Of a stretch of 64,000 nucleotides of DNA, positions 56,177 to 64,000 are shown in pieces. Both the position numbers and the translations under genes were made by a program. A model generated the notes under the pieces. It did no database searches. It was not told where the DNA came from and saw only the letters and a list, made by a program, of their open reading frames with translations. The stretch is taken from the NCBI RefSeq assembly GCF_013403925.1, contig NZ_JABFDJ010000001.1, positions 434,001 through 498,000 on the forward strand. Reading direction: 5' to 3'. The DNA is from Winogradskyella wichelsiae. Its GTDB lineage: Bacteria > Bacteroidota > Bacteroidia > Flavobacteriales > Flavobacteriaceae. Positions within the stretch are counted from its first letter, which is position 1, and each line of letters starts with the position of its first letter.

Positions 56177-56857
56177 ATGAATAACAAAACCGCCATATTA
56201 ATCTTTGCAAATTCTGCAGAAAAACAATTGACGTCAAAATCAGTTGCTTCTTCTGACTTCTTTAATTTGCTTGATTCTGATACTGTAAAAACAGTAAAAA
56301 AAGCGGGTTTACCTTATTTTCATATTTCTGAAAAAGCGCAAAAAGGAGATTCATTTGGCGAACGTTTTACCAATGCTATTGAAACCGTTTTTAATAAAGG
56401 GTTTCAAAATGTTATAACACTTGGTAATGACATTCCCAACCTTACTGCGAATCTTATAGTAAAAGCTAAAGATAAATTAGAGAATTCAGATTATGTTTTA
56501 GGACCTTCAACCGATGGTGGCTTCTATTTAATGGGTTTCAAAAAAGCACATTTTAGTAAAACAGACATCCAGAATTTACCTTGGCAAACTTCAAAATTAA
56601 GACGTTGTTTACATCATGAATTACAACAACAAAACGAAAGTATTTCTTACTTAGAAACGCTAACAGATATTGATGACACTTCAGATATAGAACTGATCTT
56701 AAAAAGTTTTAAGTCTTTAGATTTCAACATTAGAAAACTGCTTTTAAAAATTCTAAAAACAGTAAAAACAATTGTAATAGTAGCCTCTGTTTTTCATGGT
56801 AAAACAGTTTTCAAAAAACAATACAATAAAGGCTCACCTATTTTACTTCATATTTAA
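56177..56857 (+). CDS. TIGR04282/DUF2064-type arsenosugar glycosyltransferase-like protein
   Basis: The 226-residue protein resembles nucleotidyl- or glycosyltransferases of the DUF2064 family that accompany ArsS: VITLGNDIPNLTANLI (in the acidic-motif position) and GPSTDGGFYLMGF. The usual N-terminal loop (KxPxPGxVKTRL-like) is not conserved here and is replaced by ANSAEKQLTSKSV, so nucleotide binding may differ. It lies 71 bp after arsS, with a palindromic repeat just before its start. Sugar donor and acceptor are unknown. Confidence 0.75.
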   Translation: MNNKTAILIFANSAEKQLTSKSVASSDFFNLLDSDTVKTVKKAGLPYFHISEKAQKGDSFGERFTNAIETVFNKGFQNVITLGNDIPNLTANLIVKAKDKLENSDYVLGPSTDGGFYLMGFKKAHFSKTDIQNLPWQTSKLRRCLHHELQQQNESISYLETLTDIDDTSDIELILKSFKSLDFNIRKLLLKILKTVKTIVIVASVFHGKTVFKKQYNKGSPILLHI

Positions 56858-56926
56858 AATTGGGTTTTAATTTCATTAATTCCTAAGGATTTTTTCTTTC
56901 AAATAATCTAATATTTTAAAAAACCG

Positions 56927-56939
56927 CCACACTTTGTGG
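56927..56939 (+). other. small hairpin just upstream of second susC
   Basis: Five-bp arms CCACA/TGTGG around CTT, ending 7 bp before the ATG of the second SusC-like gene. It could influence translation start; no motif family recognised. Confidence 0.35.
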
Positions 56940-56946
56940 TCTACAT

Positions 56947-59900
56947 ATGAAGCACATTTACTTATGCTTACTGCTATGCTTTTGCTTTTTCAGTAATGCC
57001 CAAATTACAATTACCGGAACAGTTACCGAAGCTAGTTCAAAAACACCTTTGCCCTTTGTTAATATCACATCTAATTCAGGACAAGGAACGACCTCAAGCG
57101 ATGATGGCACCTACACAATACTAGTTGACTCAACTACAAACAAACTTACCTTCTCATTTTTAGGCTTTAAAACACAAACTATTGAAGTAGGAAATCAAAC
57201 TATTATCAATATTGAATTACAAGAAGATTCTGCTGCGTTAGACGAAGTTGTAATTACTGCTTTAGGTCTTGAGCGAGACACCCGAGAATTAGGTTATGCT
57301 GTGCAAGCCATTTCATCTAAAAAACTAACAGAAGTCAAAACGGTAAACTTTCTAGATAATTTACAAGGAAAATTAGCAGGAGTAACGGTTACACAAGGCG
57401 CAACAGGTGTTGGATCTTCATCTAAAATCACGATTAGAGGCGAAGCTTCCTTTTCTAACAACAACCCTTTATTTGTGGTTGATGGTGTGCCAATAAACAA
57501 CGAAACCGTTTTTAACTTCACCAATGAAGCTGCTGCTGGATTTCAAGAAATTGATTTTGGTAACGGTGGCATGGAGGTCAATCCGGATGATATTGGATCC
57601 GTGACGGTTTTAAAAGGTCCGAGTGCTGCTGCATTATATGGCACAAGAGCTTCTAATGGTGTTATTGTTATTGAAACCAAAAACGGAAAAAACAAAAGGG
57701 GGTTAGGCGTTAGTTTTAATTCGTCTCTTTTTGTTGAATCTGCTTTTAAATTGCCCGATTTCCAAAATTCATATGGCCAAGGTAATTCTGGAGAATTTGA
57801 ATATGTAGACGGTTTAGGCGGTGGTATAAATGACAACATCACTTATTCTTGGGGACCACGATTAGACACTGGTTTGTTAATTCCTCAGTTTGATAGTCCT
57901 GTACAATTGGTAAATGGTTCTTTTGTTCGTGGTGGAGACACAGCATTATATGATGGATTAGCAATAACAGCAACACCTTTTACATCAAACCCAGATAACT
58001 TAAAGGATTTTTATCAAACAGGAGTTACTACGATTAATAACATATCGATTTCTAATGGGTTTGATACCGGAAATTATAGATTATCGTTCACCGATTTAGG
58101 AAGTGAATCGATTATTCCTGGTGTTAATTTAGATAGACAAACCATTTCTACAAAACTGAATTTTAACCCGAGTGACAAAACAAAAATTAACGCTTCCATA
58201 AGTTATATTAATTCTAGTAGTGACAACAGACCGTCTAATGGTTATGGTAGCGAAAATGCAAATTATTCACTTGTTGCTTGGGGACCACGCTCTTTAAATA
58301 TTCAAAATTTAAAAAATTATTGGCAACCTGGATTAGAAGGCACGCAACAATACTCGTTTAACTATACTTTTTTTGATAATCCGTATTTCACATTAAATGA
58401 AAACACCAATTCCTTTAATCGCGACCGTATTTTTGGAAATCTATCCATTAAACAAGAGCTGACTAAAAATTTAAGTGTTTCTCTTAGAACAGGAATGGAT
58501 TACAGCACCGAAACTAGACAATTACGAAGAGCTTACAGTAGCAACCGTTTTAGTAATGGTGCATACGCAGAACACGATGTCATGTTTAGAGAAGTGAATA
58601 CGGATTTTTTAATCAACTATAAAAATCAGTTTAATAATATTTCTGTAGATGTGTTTTTAGGTGGAAATAGATTGAATCAAATCGCAACCACTAAACAATC
58701 ACAAACGGTTAGTTTGGCACAGCCAGGAATCTTTAATTTAAATAATGCAGCTTCACCTATTGAAACGTTTCAGTTTGAAAGTGAAAAGCGAATTAATTCA
58801 TTTTACGGTATTACAAAACTGGGCTATAAAGACTTTTTATTCTTAGATATTACAGGACGGAATGATTGGTCTAGTGGATTAGCCACCCCTTTTTCGGTAG
58901 ATGGCACTTCGTTTTTCTACCCTTCTGTCTCTTCGAGTTTTATTTTATCTAATGTTGTAGAATTACCAAATGCTGTATCGTTCGCAAAACTGAGAGCGAG
59001 TGTGGCACAAGTAGGAAACGACACACGTGCTTACCAAACTTCTGGTGCTTTTGTATCACAAACACCATACAATAGCGAACCTACGTTTAGCGACCAAGAT
59101 TTTATTCCCAATGCCAATTTAAAACCAGAACGCACCACTTCTTATGAGTTTGGTACAGATTTACGATTTTTAGATAATAAATTACGTTTAGATTTCACCT
59201 ATTACAACGCTAATACAGAAGACCAGATTATCTCATTACCTGTTGCTATTTCCTCGGGTTATAACCAACAAGTAGTTAATGGCGGAAATGTAAACACACA
59301 AGGTGTAGAAATTGTTTTAGGGATTACACCAATTCAAACGGATAACTTCAATTGGAATAGCACGTTTAACTTTGCCACTAATCGTTCTGTAATTAAAAAT
59401 TTACCACAGTCCGACGGAAGGTTAACACTTGCTTACAGTAGAATTTATGATAGCGCCAACCAAACGGTTTGGTTTCAGGTGGAAGAAGGAGGACGTGTTG
59501 GAGATTTCTATGGAACTGGTTATCTAAAAAATGAAAATGATGAATTTTTAATTGATGATAATGGTAACTACATTGCCGATGACAACTTAAAAAAAATAGG
59601 AAATTACAATCCAGATTTCACATTAGGATGGAGTAACAATTTCAATTATAAAAATTGGAATATGAGCTTTTTATTCGATTGGCGACAAGGAGGCGAAATT
59701 GTTTCGAGAACACGTGCCTTAGGAAATGTTGGTGGCCAACTAGCCGAAACGAGTTACCGACCAGATGCCGGAATTGTTGCACAAGGTGTCAATGTAAATA
59801 CTGGACAAGCAAATACCGTTGCGATTACTGCAGAAAGTTATTACCGACAATTTTACGATAGAAATCATGAAGAGAATAACGTTTATGACGCTTCTTTTTT

Positions 59901-60141
59901 AAAGTTACGTCAATTCGCTATTGGCTATACTTTTGATATAAAAGATGGATTTTTAGGTTTGAAAGAAGGTGCTGACATTAGTCTTTCCTTAGTTGGAAAC
60001 AACTTATTTGCCATAACCGAAAATCCACATTTTGACCCGGAACAATTAGCCGTTCAAGGTAATGGATTTGTAAGCGGTGTTGAAGACATGAGTTATGCTA
60101 CAACACGAAGTATTGGTTTTAAAGCCGGATTTAATTTTTAA
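56947..60141 (+). CDS. SusC/RagA family TonB-linked outer-membrane receptor in the arsenosugar locus
   Basis: The 1064-residue protein has a signal peptide (LCLLLCFCFFSNAQ), a regulatory-like N-terminal domain (ITGTVTEASSKTPLPFVNI), a plug starting about residue 100 (LDEVVITALGLERDTRELGY, then LFVVDGVPINNE) and a barrel ending SIGFKAGFNF. It is 9 bp upstream of its SusD partner. Its place directly downstream of the arsS genes, same strand and without an obvious terminator, suggests it imports a substrate or product of that pathway (inference). Confidence 0.93.
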   Translation: MKHIYLCLLLCFCFFSNAQITITGTVTEASSKTPLPFVNITSNSGQGTTSSDDGTYTILVDSTTNKLTFSFLGFKTQTIEVGNQTIINIELQEDSAALDEVVITALGLERDTRELGYAVQAISSKKLTEVKTVNFLDNLQGKLAGVTVTQGATGVGSSSKITIRGEASFSNNNPLFVVDGVPINNETVFNFTNEAAAGFQEIDFGNGGMEVNPDDIGSVTVLKGPSAAALYGTRASNGVIVIETKNGKNKRGLGVSFNSSLFVESAFKLPDFQNSYGQGNSGEFEYVDGLGGGINDNITYSWGPRLDTGLLIPQFDSPVQLVNGSFVRGGDTALYDGLAITATPFTSNPDNLKDFYQTGVTTINNISISNGFDTGNYRLSFTDLGSESIIPGVNLDRQTISTKLNFNPSDKTKINASISYINSSSDNRPSNGYGSENANYSLVAWGPRSLNIQNLKNYWQPGLEGTQQYSFNYTFFDNPYFTLNENTNSFNRDRIFGNLSIKQELTKNLSVSLRTGMDYSTETRQLRRAYSSNRFSNGAYAEHDVMFREVNTDFLINYKNQFNNISVDVFLGGNRLNQIATTKQSQTVSLAQPGIFNLNNAASPIETFQFESEKRINSFYGITKLGYKDFLFLDITGRNDWSSGLATPFSVDGTSFFYPSVSSSFILSNVVELPNAVSFAKLRASVAQVGNDTRAYQTSGAFVSQTPYNSEPTFSDQDFIPNANLKPERTTSYEFGTDLRFLDNKLRLDFTYYNANTEDQIISLPVAISSGYNQQVVNGGNVNTQGVEIVLGITPIQTDNFNWNSTFNFATNRSVIKNLPQSDGRLTLAYSRIYDSANQTVWFQVEEGGRVGDFYGTGYLKNENDEFLIDDNGNYIADDNLKKIGNYNPDFTLGWSNNFNYKNWNMSFLFDWRQGGEIVSRTRALGNVGGQLAETSYRPDAGIVAQGVNVNTGQANTVAITAESYYRQFYDRNHEENNVYDASFLKLRQFAIGYTFDIKDGFLGLKEGADISLSLVGNNLFAITENPHFDPEQLAVQGNGFVSGVEDMSYATTRSIGFKAGFNF

Positions 60142-60150
60142 AAAAGCAAC

Positions 60151-61593
60151 ATGAAAAATTTCACATATATACTTTCGGTTTTATTTATTGCAACAATAAT
60201 GAGTTGTACCAAAGATTTTGAAGACATCAATACCAATCCAAACCAACCAAGTTCAGTCCAACCGAGTTTGTTGCTAAGACAGGTTATTTACGATTTTGGA
60301 GAAAACATGAGTTACGAAGGCTTTGTTGCTGGTGATTTATTAGCACAACATAGAACCGCTTTAGATTTCAATTTATTTGATAGACATGCTTTAAAATCAC
60401 CACAATTAGGAGGTAATCCTTGGCCTATTTTTTATACCAATTTGAGAGATAATGAAATTATCCTAAATCAAGCTAGAACAACAGAAACCTTTGCTGTTTA
60501 CGAAGGTCCTGCATTAATTTTAAAAGCCTATATGGCTGCTGGTTTAACTGATTTATTTGGAGACGTTCCCTATTTTGAAGCGTTCAATGGTGTTGAAGGC
60601 ACCGTAACACCATCATACGATTCACAAGAAGACATCTATCTTAATGAAAACGGTATATTAGATAATTTAGATAAAGGTATTGCTGCAATTGAAGCCTATT
60701 CTGATGTGATTCCATTGGAAGGCGATATTTTATTTGATGGCAATTTAACCGCTTGGATAAAATTTGCGAATGCCTTAAAAATTAAACATTTGGTTCGTAT
60801 TTCGGATAAAATAGATGTTTCTAGTGATTTACAACCCCTTTTTGATGAAGGCAATTATATCACTTCAAACAGTGAAAATGCTATTTTCAATTTTACAAAC
60901 ACAGACCCAAACAGTTTTAGATTGGCACAATTACGAATTGGAGATTTTAACAATTTTGTATTGTCCGAAACTATGGAAGATATTTTAATTGGCTTGAATG
61001 ACACGAGACTTTCAAGTTTATTTCGTCCGTTTTCAAATTCAAGCACTAATGAATTTAATGGTTTATTAAATGGTATTGATGCATCTTCGACCTCTATTGC
61101 TTTAGCAGATTATTCTTTAGCAAGCACAGCTTTCAGAGAAGATACGTCAACTTTAGATGCTAATTTTATAACCGCTTGGGAAGTACAATTTGCCTTAGCC
61201 GAAGCGGCTGCCAAAGGTTTTATCAATGCAGATGCACAGATGTTATACAACGCTGGAGTTACTTTAGCGTTTGAGTATTGGCACACGGAATTACCTACTG
61301 ATTACCTTTCTGGCCCTGCCGCTTATAATGCTTTTGGGTCAAACCCAATAGAACAAATCTTAACACAGAAATGGATTGCAAATGTGATTAATGGCTATGA
61401 AGGTTGGATAGAGTACCGAAGAACTGGTTTCCCTGAATTACAAACAATTTCGGCTAGTTTAAACGACGATTTAATTCCGATAAGAATGCCTTATCCTGCA
61501 GAAGAAGCCGCTTTAAATTTCGAAAATTACAGTGTTGCAGCCAACGCAACCGACAACAATAGTATAAACGTGCCAGTTTGGTGGAACGAATAA
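60151..61593 (+). CDS. SusD-like nutrient-binding outer-membrane lipoprotein (SusD-like 2 family)
   Basis: The 480-residue protein has a lipobox in LFIATIMSCTKDFEDINT, with an acidic tail directly after the cysteine. The sequence DINTNPNQPSSVQPSLLLRQ and the helix-rich body with PYFEAFNGVEG match the SusD-like_2 group, distinct from classic SusD. It ends WWNE. The gene is 6 bp upstream of a symporter gene, so susC, susD and the symporter form a tight unit that spans both membranes. Substrate unknown. Confidence 0.92.
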   Translation: MKNFTYILSVLFIATIMSCTKDFEDINTNPNQPSSVQPSLLLRQVIYDFGENMSYEGFVAGDLLAQHRTALDFNLFDRHALKSPQLGGNPWPIFYTNLRDNEIILNQARTTETFAVYEGPALILKAYMAAGLTDLFGDVPYFEAFNGVEGTVTPSYDSQEDIYLNENGILDNLDKGIAAIEAYSDVIPLEGDILFDGNLTAWIKFANALKIKHLVRISDKIDVSSDLQPLFDEGNYITSNSENAIFNFTNTDPNSFRLAQLRIGDFNNFVLSETMEDILIGLNDTRLSSLFRPFSNSSTNEFNGLLNGIDASSTSIALADYSLASTAFREDTSTLDANFITAWEVQFALAEAAAKGFINADAQMLYNAGVTLAFEYWHTELPTDYLSGPAAYNAFGSNPIEQILTQKWIANVINGYEGWIEYRRTGFPELQTISASLNDDLIPIRMPYPAEEAALNFENYSVAANATDNNSINVPVWWNE

Positions 61594-61599
61594 ACATAC

Positions 61600-62946
61600 A
61601 TGGATATAATTAACTGGCAATGGCTATTGATAATTGCATCGAGTGTTATACTCTTTATATTATCACCATTAGCAAAAACTACAGACGATTTTTTTAAGGC
61701 GGTTCATAAAAAGAAAGCACCAAACGCTTTTGTGCTTACTGGCAGCCTAATTATCTCTTGGATTTTCGCCAAGAGTATTACTAATGCGGCCAATTTAGGT
61801 TTAGACTTTGGTATTGTTGGTGGTGTTGCGTATGCTGGTTATTATTTATCATTTGCTGTGGCTGGTTTACTAATTTACAAAATGCGCGTTGTTGGCGGAT
61901 TTAAAAGTATCCATCAATTTTTAACTAGCAAATTCGGAAAAGGAGCTATGGCTTTGTTTTCGATTTTAATTGCGATTCGTTTATTTAATGAAGTTTGGAG
62001 TAATACCATGGTAATTGGCAGTTATTTTGGCGAAACAGGTAGTTCTAACTACTATAAAGCCATAATTGTTTTCACCATATTGACATTAGCTTATGCTATA
62101 AAAGGAGGTTTGAGTAGTTCTATTTTTACTGATGTGATTCAGATGGTATTATTCAGTATTCTACTTATAGTAATTCTGTGGAATATATTTTCTATTGAAA
62201 ACTTTAGTGTTACTGATGTTGCCACTTCTGGAACATGGAGTTTTGAATTAGGTTTAAATCTTTTCTTCGCTGCCATTATTCAATCGTTTAGTTACCCGTT
62301 TCACGATCCTGTTTTAACAGATAGAGCCTTTATCAGTTCGCCTAAAGTGACACGAAAAAGTTTTTTATGGGCCAGTTTATTGGGTGCCATTTGCATTATA
62401 CTATTTAGCGTCATTGGTGTTTATGCGCAAACCCAAGGTTTTAAAGGACAAGCAGCCGTAGAAGTCGGAAAAGCCTTTGGTGTCGTCATCTTATTAGTCA
62501 TTAATTTTATTATGATAACCTCAGCAGCATCAACATTAGATTCTACATTCTCTTCATTTTCAAAATTATTAGCCATTGATTTAGGCATGGTAAATGATAT
62601 AACTTTCGGGCGTGCATCCATGGCAGCAATTGCTATTTTAGGAACTCTACCCGTTTTTTTAAATGCTGAAGTATTATCTGCCACTACCATATCTGGAACC
62701 ATGGTTATAGGATTAACACCGGTTTTTATATTCTGGAATATTAAAGTTCCCAAAATCAGTTTTTATCTAAGTGTAATTTCTGGTTTAACATTTGGGTTTT
62801 TACTCATTTTTGATCTGTTTCCGGAAGCTTTAATTTTTACAGAAGGAAAATATGCCGACTTGCTTTGGGTTAATATTTGGGGAATTTTGAGTTGTACTAT
62901 TTTATATTTTATTCCGAAATACTTACCATCGAAAACAACGTATTAA
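61600..62946 (+). CDS. sodium:solute symporter family transporter
   Basis: The 448-residue protein has about 12 predicted membrane helices with SSS-fold features: LNFI-like helices and DSTFSSFSKLLAIDL near residue 315 (STLDSTFSSFS is the sodium-site helix region). It begins 6 bp after the SusD-like gene and would move the solute delivered by SusCD across the inner membrane with Na+. The start MDIINWQW has no signal peptide. Substrate is not evident; nucleosides, sugars, osmolytes or an arsenic-containing organic compound are all possible. Confidence 0.9.
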   Translation: MDIINWQWLLIIASSVILFILSPLAKTTDDFFKAVHKKKAPNAFVLTGSLIISWIFAKSITNAANLGLDFGIVGGVAYAGYYLSFAVAGLLIYKMRVVGGFKSIHQFLTSKFGKGAMALFSILIAIRLFNEVWSNTMVIGSYFGETGSSNYYKAIIVFTILTLAYAIKGGLSSSIFTDVIQMVLFSILLIVILWNIFSIENFSVTDVATSGTWSFELGLNLFFAAIIQSFSYPFHDPVLTDRAFISSPKVTRKSFLWASLLGAICIILFSVIGVYAQTQGFKGQAAVEVGKAFGVVILLVINFIMITSAASTLDSTFSSFSKLLAIDLGMVNDITFGRASMAAIAILGTLPVFLNAEVLSATTISGTMVIGLTPVFIFWNIKVPKISFYLSVISGLTFGFLLIFDLFPEALIFTEGKYADLLWVNIWGILSCTILYFIPKYLPSKTTY

Positions 62947-63006
62947 AGGCAAATTCTGTTTCATAAATAACATAAGAAATAAATTTTCACTTTAACGTGA
63001 AATACT

Positions 63007-63834
63007 ATGAATAAAAAAATAACAAACATCGGAACCTTAACGGGTAAAGCACTACTCTTTGGTGGAGTTTACAGCAACCTTCAGGCGCTTAAAGCCTTAA
63101 TTGCCATAGCTGAATCTGAAGGTATTTCACCAGGAAATTGCATTTGCACAGGAGATATTATTGGTTATTGTGCCCAACCAGAAGAAACCATGCAAACCTT
63201 TATGAATTGGAATGCAAGGAGTATTGTTGGTAATGTAGAAATACAGTTACGAGATGATGAAGCCGATTGCGGCTGTGATTTTACAAAGGGTTCTCGTTGT
63301 GATGGGTTTTCACAACAATGGTATCCGTATGCTAAGAGCAAACTATCAAAATCGTCTTTAGATTATTTACATACGCTTCCAGATCATATAACATTCAACT
63401 ATGGGAATCAAAAGGTTTCGGTAGTACATGGTTCTTATTTTAATGTTTCTGAATTCATATTTAAATCGACGGATTGGTCAACTAAACTTCAAAATTTTAC
63501 AGCATTACAAAGTGATATTATTATTGCAGGACATTCAGGCTTACCGTTTATAGAGGAACAAAAAGACAAACTTTGGATAAATCCGGGAGTGATTGGTATG
63601 CCCGCAAATGATGGTAGTCCTGATGTTTGGTTTACAATTTTAGACGATACTACAAAACCTATACTTGCAAATTTCCGTAAGTTAGAATACAACCATATGC
63701 TCACCAACAAATTAATGTTAAACGGATTGCTACCTCAATCTTACGCAAAAACAATTGTAACTGGAATTTGGGACAATATGGAAATTTTGCCTGAAGCAGA
63801 GAAACTATTAAAAGGAAAAACAATACTATTGTAA
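63007..63834 (+). CDS. metallophosphoesterase-like protein with atypical metal motifs
   Basis: The 275-residue protein follows the calcineurin-like (YfcE-type) fold: LLFGGVYSNLQAL where a GDIHGN motif is normal, CTGDIIGYCAQPEE (Asp49 kept), GNVE in place of GNHD/E, the histidine of VVHGSY (H140) and AGHSG in place of GHTH. The Asp and His of motif I (now Gly20 and Tyr22), the His of GNH (Val76) and the last His (Gly177) are therefore absent. An extra cysteine run DCGCDF and the block NPGVIGMPANDGSPDVWFTI are also present. Its substrate, or whether it is catalytic, is unclear. Confidence 0.8.
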   Translation: MNKKITNIGTLTGKALLFGGVYSNLQALKALIAIAESEGISPGNCICTGDIIGYCAQPEETMQTFMNWNARSIVGNVEIQLRDDEADCGCDFTKGSRCDGFSQQWYPYAKSKLSKSSLDYLHTLPDHITFNYGNQKVSVVHGSYFNVSEFIFKSTDWSTKLQNFTALQSDIIIAGHSGLPFIEEQKDKLWINPGVIGMPANDGSPDVWFTILDDTTKPILANFRKLEYNHMLTNKLMLNGLLPQSYAKTIVTGIWDNMEILPEAEKLLKGKTILL

Positions 63835-63864
63835 GGTTAAACTAATTATTTATACTAAAGCAAA

Positions 63865-64000
63865 ATGCAAAAACTCTTTATATTATCTTTTTTATTCATT
63901 TGCACTCTTGGATATAGCCAGGATACGCTGGTAAAGCTATTAAAAAAGTATAATAAAGAGGCGATTCCTTATGTTTCCACACAAGAATTAGCAGTTCAAA
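63865..64000 (+). CDS. secreted protein, probable rhodanese-like domain (cut by window edge)
   Basis: The 45 visible codons encode a signal peptide (MQKLFILSFLFICTLGYSQD) and the start of a mature protein, DTLVKLLKKYNKEAIPYVST followed by QELAVQ. The pattern 'PYVSTQEL' resembles the first strand of rhodanese domains (YISVDEL). If correct it would be a periplasmic sulfurtransferase-like protein, which also occurs in other arsenosugar clusters. Only the beginning is seen, so the domain call is tentative. Confidence 0.5.
   Translation, partial: MQKLFILSFLFICTLGYSQDTLVKLLKKYNKEAIPYVSTQELAVQ

Noticed and set aside
63007..63834. Metallophosphoesterase-like gene as a decaying pseudogene
   Set aside because: The frame is intact at 275 codons with conserved blocks throughout, and the altered ligands look family-specific rather than random.
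1..64000. tRNA, rRNA, CRISPR, insertion sequence or prophage
   Set aside because: No cloverleaf, rRNA core, regularly spaced repeats, transposase or phage gene was recognised by reading; very short or divergent elements could be missed.

Overview
The window comes from an AT-rich marine-type member of the Bacteroidota, almost certainly family Flavobacteriaceae. The evidence is two SusC/SusD pairs, TAnnTTTG-type -7 promoter elements, few Shine-Dalgarno sites, a lipoprotein TamA homologue (TamL) beside TamB, class II ketol-acid reductoisomerase, and an N-acyl (not free) ornithine carbamoyltransferase. No tRNA, rRNA, CRISPR array, insertion sequence or prophage was recognised.

Layout. Bases 1-6586 (minus strand) hold the start of a SusD-like lipoprotein gene, its SusC-like receptor, and a membrane-bound regulator with a periplasmic propeller and a cytoplasmic LuxR-type HTH. 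The gap between regulator and susC carries a striking array of TGACGTA/ACGT motifs. Bases 6.6-46.4 kb are an amino-acid and nitrogen-assimilation supercluster: ilvD-ilvB-ilvN-ilvC-ilvA and gapN; an arginine operon (GNAT-argG-argC-proC-argD-argF'-argB-argE-argH); gltBD facing a porin-amt pair; leuA-leuC-leuD-leuB-ppc on the minus strand; a conserved unknown gene; and a SAM-riboswitch-led metY-osmC-metX unit. Then come tamB-tamL (46.6-54.0 kb) and a locus with a guanine-deaminase-like enzyme, three arsenosugar-type genes (peroxidase-like, ArsS radical SAM, TIGR04282-type transferase), a second SusC/SusD pair, a sodium:solute symporter, an atypical metallophosphoesterase and the start of a probable rhodanese-like gene cut by the window end.

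Regulation is the richest part. Upstream of ilvD is a 24-residue ORF with eight isoleucines, followed by a strong intrinsic terminator and a possible antiterminator pairing: a classic attenuator. Upstream of the arginine operon is a 23-residue ORF ending Lys-Arg-Arg-Arg-stop, with a hairpin starting in the last Arg codon but no U-tract, followed by a second Arg-rich frame; this looks like a less well described arginine-sensing leader. The met unit is under a SAM-I riboswitch. Several short palindromic repeats sit inside the ilv, arg and arsenosugar gene runs.

Functionally, amt and GltBD bring ammonium to glutamate, which feeds the ilv, leu and arg pathways; PEP carboxylase at the end of the leu operon supplies oxaloacetate. 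The 54-64 kb locus appears to join arsenosugar-type chemistry to TonB-dependent uptake and sodium-driven import, and is the best candidate for a poorly described system. Gene functions are assigned from recognised motifs and family memory only; no database search was run.
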